From NCBI RefSeq assembly GCF_021442025.1, contig NZ_CP090446.1, forward strand, positions 3,844,001 through 3,908,000: 64,000 nt of DNA, in the 5' to 3' direction. Below the pieces are notes generated by a model. That model had not been told where the DNA came from and made no database searches. It saw nothing but the letters and a program-made list of their open reading frames with translations. Both the position numbers and the translations under genes were made by a program. Positions 8,547-17,544 of the stretch are shown one piece after another. This DNA is from Sphingobacterium sp. SRCM116780. GTDB lineage: Bacteria > Bacteroidota > Bacteroidia > Sphingobacteriales > Sphingobacteriaceae. Numbering within the stretch: the first letter of the stretch is position 1; each line of letters begins with the position of its first letter.

Positions 8547-9929
8547 ATGAGAACATTCATCATTGTATTTTTAATATTGACTCACAGCCTAATGGTTGGG
8601 GCACAGGAACGTCCCGCAAAGTGGTTTAACGATGCGCGCTTTGGGCTCTTTTTGCATTGGGGATTGTATTCCCAGACGGCAGGAGATTGGAAAGGTAGAC
8701 CAACAACAGGAGGAGAGCATTTTATGTTGCATGAACGGATCCCATTGACTGAGTATGCTAAAATTGCTAATGATTTTAATCCTACTAATTTTTCAGCTGA
8801 CCAATGGGTCAATGCTGCGAAGGATGCTGGAATGAAATATGTTGTCATTACAGCAAAGCATCATGATGGATTTGCAATGTTTGACTCTCCAAGCAGTGAT
8901 TATAATATTGTTAAAAGGACGCCTTTTGCGAAGGATCCTATGAAAGAGCTAGCAAAGGCTTGTAAAAAATACGGACTTCAACTTTGTTTTTATTACTCGC
9001 TGGGCAGAGATTGGGAGGATCCGGATGTTCCTACAAATTGGCCCATTAAAGGAGGGAGAAGCAACACTTGGGATTATCCCAATGAAGATGCGAAAGATTT
9101 ATCAAAATATATAGAACGTAAAGTCAAACCACAACTCAAAGAACTTTTAACACACTATGGTCCTGTCGGTATCATTTGGTTTGATACATTTGAGTTGGTA
9201 AATAAGCAACAAAGTCAAGAAATAAGAGATCTGATCTTATCTATCCAACCCAACTGTATTATCAATAACCGAATCGGTAACGGATATGGTGATTATACAG
9301 TTGTAGAACAGTCGCTTGTAAACAGTTCTCGGAAGAATTGGGAGGCTTGTATTACAATGAGTGCTAACTGGGGATATAACAAGCATGATACAACCTGGAA
9401 ATCTGCTGAAGTCCTGATCCGAAACCTGACTGAGGTTGCTAGTAAAGGTGGAAACCTGTTGCTGAATATCGGTCCCAAGGGAGATGGTACATTTCCAGAA
9501 GAGAGTAAAAAGCGACTGAAGGAAATAGGGAGCTGGATGGATATTAATGGTGAGGCCATTTATGGAACACAGGCATGGAAGATAACAGGAGAAGGAAATG
9601 ATAAGTTGAAAGAAGAGAATCTTGGTAGAAATGAAAAGCAAACATTGAAAGACGCGGTCAATGATGCTACTTCGCAGGATATCGTACCCGATATACGATT
9701 CACCACTAAAGGAAAAGTCGTTTATGTAATTGTACGGAATCCTTCTTTGAAAAACATCCGTGTGAAAAGTATGGGAAAATTACAAGATGTAGAAATCAAG
9801 AATGCCCGAATATTAGGAAGTAAGCAGAAGATTCGATGGCAGCAAAATGGTGAAGCATTGTCCTTTGATATACCGCAAAATGTGAAGCCAGGTTTGCCGA
9901 TATATGTACTTGCAGTAACAATAAAATAG
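8547..9929 (+). CDS. Alpha-L-fucosidase (GH29)
   Basis: A 460-residue secreted glycosidase with a cleavable signal peptide (MRTFIIVFLILTHSLMVGAQE). GH29 features run through it: ARFGLFLHWGLYS near residue 27, KHHDGFAMFDSP near 108, and GIIWFDTFE with the probable catalytic nucleophile D213. LLLNIGPKGDGTFPEES and a C-terminal beta domain complete the fold. It should release terminal L-fucose from glycans in the periplasm or at the cell surface. The frame is open 19 codons upstream (to 8490), but ATG 8547 gives a clean signal peptide. SusC and SusD genes follow 217 bases downstream on the same strand, consistent with a small fucoside-use locus. Confidence 0.93.
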   Translation: MRTFIIVFLILTHSLMVGAQERPAKWFNDARFGLFLHWGLYSQTAGDWKGRPTTGGEHFMLHERIPLTEYAKIANDFNPTNFSADQWVNAAKDAGMKYVVITAKHHDGFAMFDSPSSDYNIVKRTPFAKDPMKELAKACKKYGLQLCFYYSLGRDWEDPDVPTNWPIKGGRSNTWDYPNEDAKDLSKYIERKVKPQLKELLTHYGPVGIIWFDTFELVNKQQSQEIRDLILSIQPNCIINNRIGNGYGDYTVVEQSLVNSSRKNWEACITMSANWGYNKHDTTWKSAEVLIRNLTEVASKGGNLLLNIGPKGDGTFPEESKKRLKEIGSWMDINGEAIYGTQAWKITGEGNDKLKEENLGRNEKQTLKDAVNDATSQDIVPDIRFTTKGKVVYVIVRNPSLKNIRVKSMGKLQDVEIKNARILGSKQKIRWQQNGEALSFDIPQNVKPGLPIYVLAVTIK

Positions 9930-10146
9930 AAAACCATCGTACACCGCTTGATATTTTATCAAAAGCTTATTGTAAGCTAACCAATTAAATAGTCATTTTC
10001 TTTTAAGGAATCCACATGCAATAACAGTGGTCTTAAGTGTTAAAAGTTATTTGACTCATATATTTTTCTAAACCTAAACCAATGAATTACAAAAGATTCA
10101 ACTTTTGTGATAGAAATAACACTCTTTTATAAACGAATAAAATAAC

Positions 10147-13100
10147 ATGAAAAGAAAATTACCCAGATCACTCTACTCCAGTATGTATTGGAAATCAGTT
10201 TTCCCAATCTCCTGTATTATTTTATGCGCCGAGCCAATACAGGCTTTTAATGTGCGTAAAGTTGTTTCTTTGGAAAGCAATGTTCAGCAAACTACAATCA
10301 GCGGTAAGGTTGTGGATGCACAAGGACAACCTTTAGTAGGTGTTACCGTTCAGGAGAAAGGTACCCACAATAGTACTTCTACGAATGATGCAGGAGCTTA
10401 TATAATCCAGGTTCAATCCACAAGCTCTGTCCTGAGCTTTACCTATGTCGGTTACGAATCCTTAGAATTAGCTGCTAATAATGCCAAACGTGTTGAGCTG
10501 AACTTAAGTAATGGCGCATTGGAAGAGGTCGTAGTTGTGGGCTATGGAACACAAAAGAAAGTCAATCTGACTGGAGCAATTGCTTCAGTTTCTGGAGATG
10601 TCTTAAAAAATCGACCAATCAATAATATCGCAAGTGGTCTTCAAGGAACAGTTCCCAATCTGACGATTACTAACTCAAATGGTAATCCAAAAGGAAACCC
10701 AACGATCAACGTTCGCGGAACGACTTCTATCAATGGAGGTGGTCCATTGGTTCTGGTGGATGGTGTTGAGATGAATCTAAATTTAGTCAATCCCAATGAT
10801 GTTGAGAATGTGACAGTTCTTAAGGATGCTGCATCTGCAGCTATTTATGGAGTTCGAGCTGCTTTTGGGGTAGTCTTGATTACCACTAAAGGAGCTAAGG
10901 GGGTAAACAAAACTCAACTTTCGTATTCAGGTAACGTAGGATTTTCTCAACCCAGTGTATTCCCAGAGGTGGTTAAAAAAAATTATGAGCATGCAGAGTA
11001 TATCAATAATGCCATGCTAAATGCCGGACTAGCGGTAATGTATTCTGAAGAGGAAGTAGATGCGATGAAAGCTTGGACAGCCGATCCGAAGAATAATCCA
11101 GATTATCTAATCTTAGGTGGCGTATACAAATATGTCGGATATAATGATTGGAATAAAATGCTATTGAAGGACTTTTCTCCTTCACAGCGCCATTTCGTAA
11201 GTGCTTCTGGAGGAAGTGAAAAAACTAAATTCTATTCTTCCGTAGGCTATACAGGACAAGATGGCATGTTGAAAATCAACAATGACAAATTTGAGCGCAT
11301 CAGCACTAGATTGAGTGTAGAAAACCAAACGACCAATTGGTTAAAACTGGGACTTAAAGCCCTATATACACGAAATAATGTCGATGAACCTACACAAACC
11401 TATGGCAATGCTACTTGGCATCAATTCGTATTTACGAGTCCTGTGAGACCTTTCATGTGGACAGGTGATAGCAAATACCCGCAGTATGATCAATTCAAAG
11501 GAATGTATTTTGATGATCAAAACCCTTATTCACTGCTTGCTTTAGGAGGAAGAGATAAAACCAATATGAATGAAATATGGAATACTTTTTCAGCTGATGC
11601 CAATATTTTAGATGGATGGACGGCACATATGGATTTCAATTATAATTATTCGACAAGTGAATATACCTACCATAAGAAAAAGATAGATCTGGTGAGAGCT
11701 AATTTTCTCGCTACAGAAGGAAACACCGCTAATAATTACTATAGGGTATATAATTCAATGAAGAATTACTATGCATTCAATGCCTTTACACAATATGAAA
11801 AGACATTGGGTAAGCATTATCTGAAAGGTATGGTAGGATACAATCAGGAATTAACCCAAACAAAGTACACAGATATTTATAAATATGGTCAACTAAATCA
11901 AGAAATGCCAAGTCTTGGATTGGGTACAGGTACACAAACTATTAATGAGTCTGGATACGAATGGGCTTTACGTGGTGGATTTTTTAGACTGAATTATATT
12001 TTTGATAATAAATACCTATTTGAAGTAAATGGTCGATATGATGGAACATCCAGATTTCCTAAAGAGGACAGATTTGTGTTCCTTCCTTCATTTTCTGCAG
12101 GATGGCGAGTTTCGGAAGAAAAATTCATGGATTGGTCGAACTCCTTTCTTAACGACCTAAAGTTAAGAGGTTCATATGGTCGATTAGGTAATCAGCTCCT
12201 GACATCTAGTGATTGGGTAGGAAATATGGGATACTATCCATACATTCCATTTATGTCTAATGATGTGTCAGGTAACAATAACTACCTTTTTAACAATGAT
12301 CGTGGTACTGTGATCAATCCTCCTGGTTTGGTTGACAGAAATCTAAGCTGGGAAAAAGCCTCTACGCTCAATTTTGGTGTAGATGTCGCTTTATTTAATT
12401 CTAGATTAAATGCTGTTTTTGATATTTATACGCGTAAGACATCTGATATGTTGACTTCAATCGCCTATCCAGAAGTGTTGGGAGCAGCCTCTCCTGTACA
12501 AAATATCGCAGATCTGGAAACAAAAGGATATGAATTTACATTGTCTTGGGCCGATAAAATTAATAGCTTGAATTATAAACTATCTGCTGTATTAGGCGAT
12601 TCGCAAGGTACAATTACAAAATTTGACAATCCTACAGGTTCATTGACCAATTATTATGTAGGTCAAAAAATTGGCGAAATATGGGGTTACGAAACACTTG
12701 GTTTTTTCAAAGATGCTGCGGATGTCACAGCTCATGCTTCACAGGCTAAACTTGGATCTAATTGGTCTGCAGGAGATATAAAATACGCAGATTTGAATGG
12801 AGATGGAGAAGTGAGCAACGGAAGTAACACGTTAGCTGATCCTGGAGACAGAAGAGTAATTGGTAATGCTACTCCACGTTATACATATGGTTTTAATGCC
12901 GACGTAGACTATAAAGGTTTCTTTGTGAATCTTTTCGTTCAGGGAGTTGGAAAGAGAGACTATTGGCCTTCAGGTCAAGCTTTTTGGCCTGTATCTACGC
13001 AGTATTTTACTGTGCAACAGTGGCAATATGATAATACTTGGAGTGAAGAAAATACAGATGCCTACTTTCCTAAGATATCAGCTAGAAACACGAGGAACCA

Positions 13101-13353
13101 AAGTACTCAAACGAAATATCTACAGGATGCTTCTTATTTGAGGTTGAAGAATCTGACAATTGGTTATAATTTTAATAAATCATTATTGGAGAAGATAAAA
13201 ATGAATAATCTTCAAGTTTATCTGAGTGGAGAGAATCTTTTTTTCCTATCTAAGATTAAAGGAAACTATGATCCTGAGTCTGCTCCAAATAATGGGGCTG
13301 TAGCTTATCCTTTTTCAAAAACTTATTCTTTAGGTCTTAGTTTATCATTTTAA
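10147..13353 (+). CDS. SusC/RagA family TonB-linked outer-membrane protein
   Basis: A 1068-residue TonB-dependent porin. It has an N-terminal signal region (about 1-34) and a carboxypeptidase-like domain (ISGKVVDAQGQPLVGVTV near 51-68). The TonB-box and linker (LEEVVVVGYGTQKK near 128) come next, then the plug with INVRGTTSINGG and LKDAASAAIYGVRA, and finally a long beta-barrel ending in phenylalanine (LGLSLSF). The length is typical for SusC. It forms the substrate channel with the SusD lipoprotein encoded 19 bases downstream. The upstream alpha-L-fucosidase suggests fucosylated glycan fragments as substrate; this is inferred from context only. It is driven by TonB-ExbBD, which is not encoded here. 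Confidence 0.95.
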   Translation: MKRKLPRSLYSSMYWKSVFPISCIILCAEPIQAFNVRKVVSLESNVQQTTISGKVVDAQGQPLVGVTVQEKGTHNSTSTNDAGAYIIQVQSTSSVLSFTYVGYESLELAANNAKRVELNLSNGALEEVVVVGYGTQKKVNLTGAIASVSGDVLKNRPINNIASGLQGTVPNLTITNSNGNPKGNPTINVRGTTSINGGGPLVLVDGVEMNLNLVNPNDVENVTVLKDAASAAIYGVRAAFGVVLITTKGAKGVNKTQLSYSGNVGFSQPSVFPEVVKKNYEHAEYINNAMLNAGLAVMYSEEEVDAMKAWTADPKNNPDYLILGGVYKYVGYNDWNKMLLKDFSPSQRHFVSASGGSEKTKFYSSVGYTGQDGMLKINNDKFERISTRLSVENQTTNWLKLGLKALYTRNNVDEPTQTYGNATWHQFVFTSPVRPFMWTGDSKYPQYDQFKGMYFDDQNPYSLLALGGRDKTNMNEIWNTFSADANILDGWTAHMDFNYNYSTSEYTYHKKKIDLVRANFLATEGNTANNYYRVYNSMKNYYAFNAFTQYEKTLGKHYLKGMVGYNQELTQTKYTDIYKYGQLNQEMPSLGLGTGTQTINESGYEWALRGGFFRLNYIFDNKYLFEVNGRYDGTSRFPKEDRFVFLPSFSAGWRVSEEKFMDWSNSFLNDLKLRGSYGRLGNQLLTSSDWVGNMGYYPYIPFMSNDVSGNNNYLFNNDRGTVINPPGLVDRNLSWEKASTLNFGVDVALFNSRLNAVFDIYTRKTSDMLTSIAYPEVLGAASPVQNIADLETKGYEFTLSWADKINSLNYKLSAVLGDSQGTITKFDNPTGSLTNYYVGQKIGEIWGYETLGFFKDAADVTAHASQAKLGSNWSAGDIKYADLNGDGEVSNGSNTLADPGDRRVIGNATPRYTYGFNADVDYKGFFVNLFVQGVGKRDYWPSGQAFWPVSTQYFTVQQWQYDNTWSEENTDAYFPKISARNTRNQSTQTKYLQDASYLRLKNLTIGYNFNKSLLEKIKMNNLQVYLSGENLFFLSKIKGNYDPESAPNNGAVAYPFSKTYSLGLSLSF

Positions 13354-13372
13354 TAATATTACTGTAATAATC

Positions 13373-15130
13373 ATGAAATTTAAACATATAAAATTAGCTA
13401 CGCTCATGGGCGTATTTACCTTGTATTCCTGCAATGACAATTTTCTTGAGCGTTACCCAACGCATGATCTAAATGCTACTTCCTATTGGAATACAGAGGA
13501 AGATTTGAAGTCATACACAAATGGTATATATAATAGTGCTGCAGATAATTCCAAATACATGTTTTATCTTGGCTTTACAAATACAGCATTTGGAAGTGCT
13601 ACACATGCAGTTGTCCCTTTTGAAGTGCAATCTGACAATCATGCTTCATTAGCTTCAGAACACGTTACTTTTGCTGAGGTAGCTGCTGGTAGAAATGTAC
13701 AGCCTACCAATCCAGATCAAGGTGGATGGTATTGGGATCTATTAAGACGAATTAATATTTTGCTGGAAAACTATGATAAAGCAAATATTGCTCAAGAGGT
13801 TAAGAATCGTTATGCAGGAGAAGCGTACTTTTTCCGGGCATGGTTCTATTTGGACAAAGTGCAGAGATTTGGAGATGTACCTTATATCACAAAGTCATTA
13901 AATGTTACGGACGAAGAGGTGTTTGGTGCAAGGACACCAAGAAAAGAAGTAATGAATTCGGTTCTGAAGGACATTGATCAGGCTATCGAATTTTTACCTG
14001 AAACCTGGACAAATAACAGATTGAATAAATACATGGCATTGGCTCTGAAATCAAGATTGTGTCTATACGAAGGTACTTTTAGAAAATACCATGGACTAGG
14101 GGATCATGAGTTATTCTTGAAGGCATCTCTGGAAGCCTCTAAGAAGATCATGGACAGTAAGAAGTATAGAATCTTTAACAACGGCAAACCTACAGAGGAT
14201 TACGGTACATTATTTAAGACAATAGAATTGTCTACCAATCCAGAGATTATTATGAGTAGAAGCTATGCGAAGGGAGTCCTTACGCATAATATGTCTGGAT
14301 ATATAGCGACTCAGAATGCTGGTGCAACGAAAGACTTTATAGACGATTTTTTAGTGATTGATAATGATGGTTTAGCTCGTCCTGTTGGATTAAGTACTTC
14401 TTATGATGATTCTAGCATTGAAAATGTATTTAAAAATCGAGACAAACGTCTTTCACAGACAGTGTTAAATCCTGTTAATGAAAATTCGGTGTTTAAATCA
14501 AATGTAGGATATCCAAGATTATTAGGTATGGGTGGAAACATAAGTGCAACAGGCTATCACTTAATTAAGTACTTTGATTTTGATCAGAGTCAACAGGGAA
14601 CCAATCAGGATACTGACGCACCAATATTTAGATATGCGGAGATTTTACTCAACTATGCCGAGGCAGCTGAAGAGCTGGGGCAACTGGATCAATCGGTTCT
14701 GGACGCGACTATCAATCAGATAAGAGCAAGAGCAGGAATGCCAAATATGTTATTAAATCCAGTGATGGATCCGAAATATGCTGCTGAAGGGATTTCCTCC
14801 AATTTAGTTGAGATCAGAAGGGAGAGACGTGTGGAATTAAGCTATGAAAAATTGAGATATCATGATCTGATCCGCTGGAAGAAAGGAGCCTATATGGCTA
14901 AAAAAGTACTGGGAATGCGATTTGAAGAGAGTGATCGTAAGAGTGCGAGGTATGCCAAAGTTGCGGCTTCTGTAAAAACAGTGGAAGTCAATGGAAAACA
15001 TTACATTGATGTCTACGGAAATGACAATTTGGGTAACCGTACTTTTAATGAAGGTAAAAACTATTATTTCCCGATCCCTGTCAATGTGATTTCAAAAAAT
15101 CCTAATATTACACAAAATCCTCTTTGGTAA
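13373..15130 (+). CDS. SusD/RagB family glycan-binding lipoprotein
   Basis: A 585-residue lipoprotein: signal and lipobox at the N-terminus (FTLYSC, cysteine at residue 20), then the SusD fold. Typical features are FLERYPTHDLNATSYW near 25, EAYFFRAWFYLDKVQRFGDVPY near 160 within the TPR-like helices, and RYAEILLNYAEAAEELG near 420. NQIRARAGMP and VEIRRERRVELSYE follow near 450-480. It lies outside the outer membrane as the lid of the SusC channel and binds the incoming oligosaccharide. It is translated from the same transcript as the SusC gene and followed by a hairpin terminator. Confidence 0.95.
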   Translation: MKFKHIKLATLMGVFTLYSCNDNFLERYPTHDLNATSYWNTEEDLKSYTNGIYNSAADNSKYMFYLGFTNTAFGSATHAVVPFEVQSDNHASLASEHVTFAEVAAGRNVQPTNPDQGGWYWDLLRRINILLENYDKANIAQEVKNRYAGEAYFFRAWFYLDKVQRFGDVPYITKSLNVTDEEVFGARTPRKEVMNSVLKDIDQAIEFLPETWTNNRLNKYMALALKSRLCLYEGTFRKYHGLGDHELFLKASLEASKKIMDSKKYRIFNNGKPTEDYGTLFKTIELSTNPEIIMSRSYAKGVLTHNMSGYIATQNAGATKDFIDDFLVIDNDGLARPVGLSTSYDDSSIENVFKNRDKRLSQTVLNPVNENSVFKSNVGYPRLLGMGGNISATGYHLIKYFDFDQSQQGTNQDTDAPIFRYAEILLNYAEAAEELGQLDQSVLDATINQIRARAGMPNMLLNPVMDPKYAAEGISSNLVEIRRERRVELSYEKLRYHDLIRWKKGAYMAKKVLGMRFEESDRKSARYAKVAASVKTVEVNGKHYIDVYGNDNLGNRTFNEGKNYYFPIPVNVISKNPNITQNPLW

Positions 15131-15147
15131 ATTAGTATACAAATAAG

Positions 15148-15180
15148 GATGGAACTGCTGAGGTTGTTCCATCTTTATTT
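15148..15180 (+). terminator. Terminator of the fucosidase/SusCD transcript
   Basis: An 8-base stem GATGGAAC (15148-15155) with GTTCCATC (15166-15173) is followed by a T-rich tract. It lies 17 bases after the SusD stop. Confidence 0.75.
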
Positions 15181-15322
15181 ATTTTCTATGAGATGCTATT
15201 CTAATTTCAGATACCTCAATAAAGTTTGCAAAGTATTGTCAAGTAGCTTTATAAATCATACAATCTTAATACTTTTTTCCATTTTAGATAGAAAATATAG
15301 ATGTCTGAAAGTCCTGAGCCGC

Positions 15323-15355
15323 GGGTGAAGTGAGGATAAAGCAGGGATAAAGCAC
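15323..15355. repeat. Tandem repeat, 3 units of 11 bases
   Basis: Three abutting 11-base units: GGGTGAAGTGA, GGATAAAGCAG and GGATAAAGCAC. The second and third differ in one base; the first is more diverged. No coding frame covers them. Confidence 0.7.
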
Positions 15356-15720
15356 ATGCTAGGCGTGGTAAAAGCGTTTCTTCAAGAAGAACCATCATAG
15401 CATATGATTTGAACAGATAAATTGCAGGTTAAGCATGTTTAATCGATACGCGTGTACCTTGATGGCTATCCGTGGCATGTATATAAAAGGAATCTAGGAC
15501 AACCGTCAATCAATTGTTTTTTAAGTAGGTTTCAGTTATTGTTTAAGTTGGTTCCGAAAGTGTTTTAGAATTGACTTGACTACGCTTTGATTGGGGAGAG
15601 GGTGTTATTTATCTTGTTCTTGAAGATATATGGAATGGATACCTTACAACTATCACAGGTTGGGTAAGAGATAGCTGGAGATGTATCGTAGTATGTACGG
15701 ATCAGTACCGAATATTGTTG

Positions 15721-15770
15721 GCACTTCTATGGACTTTAAAGGACTTGCATGGACTTCTAAGGACTTTTGT
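15721..15770. repeat. Tandem repeat, 5 units of 10 bases
   Basis: Five abutting 10-base units starting at 15721, each beginning GGACTT (the first is GCACTT) followed by four variable bases (CTAT, TAAA, GCAT, CTAA, TTGT). The six-base core is exact in four units while the rest varies. Confidence 0.8.
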
Positions 15771-15870
15771 TTGTAGGAAGTATAGGGATTTAGTTCTCTA
15801 AAAATACAAAAACCGAAGATAATAATACGAAAATAGCAGGAATTGAATTCATGCTATTTTAATGGCAAAA

Positions 15871-15898
15871 AAAAATCCTACATCGTAGGATTTTTTAT
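15871..15898 (-). terminator. Terminator of tRNA-Glu
   Basis: An 11-base perfect stem (15871-15881 with 15885-15895) with a 3-base loop, flanked by A-runs on one side and T-runs on the other, so it can act on both strands. On the minus strand it lies just downstream of tRNA-Glu. Confidence 0.8.
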
Positions 15899-15909
15899 GT
15901 AAAATTTTG

Positions 15910-15981
15910 TAGCCCGTAGGGGAATCGAACCCCTGTTTCTAGAATGAAAATCTAACGTCCTAACCCCTAGACGAACGGGCC
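15910..15981 (-). tRNA. tRNA-Glu (UUC anticodon)
   Basis: The reverse strand folds as a standard cloverleaf of 72 encoded bases. The 7-base acceptor stem is GGCCCGT with ACGGGCT (first pair G-U). The T-arm is AGGGG-TTCGATT-CCCCT. The anticodon arm is TTAGA with TCTAG around the loop TTTTCAT, giving anticodon TTC. The discriminator base is A, and CCA is not encoded. This is close to tRNA-Glu of other Bacteroidota. A consensus promoter precedes it and a terminator follows, so it is a single-gene transcript. Confidence 0.97.
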
Positions 15982-16001
15982 ATTTGTTTATTAATGTGCT
16001 G

Positions 16002-16031
16002 CAAAGATAATAGCTTTTTCAAATTGTCCAA
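16002..16031 (-). promoter_or_regulatory. Promoter of tRNA-Glu
   Basis: On the minus strand TTG (16031-16029), exactly 19 bases, then TATCTTTG (16009-16002). This is an exact match to the Bacteroidota consensus TTG-N19-TAnnTTTG. It lies 20 bases upstream of the tRNA 5' end. Confidence 0.85.
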
Positions 16032-16115
16032 AAAAATATGAAGTCATTTTTCGTAATCCTCTGAATTTGAATAAAATTATTTTTTCAAAAAGTGACAGAA
16101 CGATCAAAATAAGGC

Positions 16116-16757
16116 TTATTCCACTACATATGCGAGTAAATAGTCATTAAATTTTTCATAATGGACGTTAAAAATCCGATCATAATATTCACTTTTTAAA
16201 TACAATGACAATGTGCCTTGATCCTTATATTCGAAAGGAGATATCGTCATATTATGCAAAAATGAAACTCCAGCATTACCCTGAAGTTTATAGACCGCTT
16301 CTTTGGCACTCCAGCATGCATACAATTGTTCTATTCTATGTTTATCTTTGGAAATAAAACTCAATTCCTCTTCTTTTAGAAATTTATGGGCAATGCGCTC
16401 TACTTTAGATTTGATGAGTTCCATATCAATTCCCACATTGCCTAAAGAGCTTATAATGGCTCCTGCATAATCAAAAGAATGTGTCAAGGATATTTTTTGA
16501 GGAAAGTTAGCTAAGTATGGTTTCCCATTGGAATCCGAAGGGCAATCAATGTAAGATGTTGTATTTAATAATGTACGAAGTAATACGCGCGTTGCAAGCC
16601 AATGTAATCTACGTTTACCATTGGATAAACTAATGAGTTTTTTTTCTTCCAATTGATCTAATTGCAGCTGAGAGGATAATGTCCATTCATCCTCTTCAAT
16701 TCGCCAAATTGCAAATTTGGTGTGATTGTCTAATTCTCGTAGATATACTAAGCTCAT
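16116..16757 (-). CDS. 4'-phosphopantetheinyl transferase superfamily protein
   Basis: A 213-residue cytoplasmic protein of the Sfp/Gsp type. The magnesium-binding motif GIDMEL (near 108) and the WSAKEAVYKLQG motif (near 150) are both intact. It should transfer phosphopantetheine from CoA to a serine on acyl or peptidyl carrier proteins. No carrier or synthase gene is adjacent, so the partner is unknown; the length fits the Sfp class rather than the shorter AcpS class. ATG 16757 is preferred; a TTG two codons upstream would also be in frame. A TAAATTTG element lies 3 bases before the ATG, but no fitting TTG was found. It diverges from dcd. Confidence 0.85.
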   Translation of the reverse strand: MSLVYLRELDNHTKFAIWRIEEDEWTLSSQLQLDQLEEKKLISLSNGKRRLHWLATRVLLRTLLNTTSYIDCPSDSNGKPYLANFPQKISLTHSFDYAGAIISSLGNVGIDMELIKSKVERIAHKFLKEEELSFISKDKHRIEQLYACWSAKEAVYKLQGNAGVSFLHNMTISPFEYKDQGTLSLYLKSEYYDRIFNVHYEKFNDYLLAYVVE

Positions 16758-16893
16758 TCTCAAATTTAATGAAGAAATATTGTAAAATGCTGTAAAATAT
16801 CAACGATTACTGTATTTTTGAAAATTAATGATTGAAATGAACCTTTCTAAATTATTTGAGGTCAACTTTAATCTTGAACAACATTGAAGAATC

Positions 16894-17430
16894 ATGATTT
16901 TATCAGATAAACGTATATTAGAAGAAATTGAAAATGGCAATATTGTCATTGAACCCTATGACCGGAAGTGTTTAGGTACAAACTCTTACGATGTTCATTT
17001 AGGCAAGCATTTGGCGACCTATAGGGATCGCGTACTTGATGCTAAAAAGCACAACGAGATTGTTCATTTTGAAATTCCTGAAGAAGGGTTTGTTCTGGAG
17101 CCAAATACGCTATACCTGGGAGTAACATTGGAATATACAGAAACGCATAAGCATGTTCCTTTTTTAGAAGGTAAGTCAAGTACTGGTCGATTAGGTATTG
17201 ATATTCATGCCACAGCAGGAAAAGGTGATGTCGGGTTTTGTAACACATGGACGTTAGAAATTTCATGCGCTCAACCTGTCCGCATTTATGCAGGAATGCC
17301 TATTGGACAGCTTATTTATTTTGTTGTAGAAGGAGAGATAGAAACGCTATACAATACGAAGGGAAATGCAAAATATAATACAAGGACGGAAAAACCAGTA
17401 GAATCTATGATGTGGAAGAATTCATTTTAG
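16894..17430 (+). CDS. dcd: dCTP deaminase
   Basis: A 178-residue enzyme that deaminates dCTP to dUTP for thymidylate synthesis. The start MILSDKRILEEIENG, the nucleotide-binding EGKSSTGRLGI (near 97) and the TLEIS segment with the catalytic glutamate (near 127) are all family features. GMPIGQLIYF follows near 143. The length matches trimeric dCTP deaminases. No bifunctional dUTPase signature could be confirmed by eye. A TATTTTTG element (16813-16820) about 75 bases upstream may be its promoter, though without a good -33 partner. A bidirectional terminator separates it from the convergent prfB. Confidence 0.93.
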   Translation: MILSDKRILEEIENGNIVIEPYDRKCLGTNSYDVHLGKHLATYRDRVLDAKKHNEIVHFEIPEEGFVLEPNTLYLGVTLEYTETHKHVPFLEGKSSTGRLGIDIHATAGKGDVGFCNTWTLEISCAQPVRIYAGMPIGQLIYFVVEGEIETLYNTKGNAKYNTRTEKPVESMMWKNSF

Positions 17431-17503
17431 AAAGAATACCTTCAACATGGTTTATCGTAAAATTGGATCTTCCTGATTAGTGAATAAAGAAATATGTTGT
17501 CAT

Positions 17504-17539
17504 AAAAAAGAGCAAGAATCACAATTCTTGCTCTTTTTT
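17504..17539. terminator. Bidirectional terminator between dcd and prfB
   Basis: A perfect 16-base stem (17504-17519 with 17524-17539) has a 4-base loop and an A-run on one arm and T-run on the other. It lies between the converging dcd and prfB genes and can stop both. Confidence 0.9.
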
Positions 17540-17544
17540 GTTAA

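Larger units (their letters stand above)
15181..15870. other. Non-coding stretch with short-period tandem repeats
   Basis: Nearly 700 bases with no plausible protein gene. It is less AT-rich than the neighbouring spacers and contains two separate short tandem repeats (15323-15355, period 11; 15721-15770, period 10). It may be remnant or structural non-coding DNA. No conserved RNA could be recognised by eye. Confidence 0.5.
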
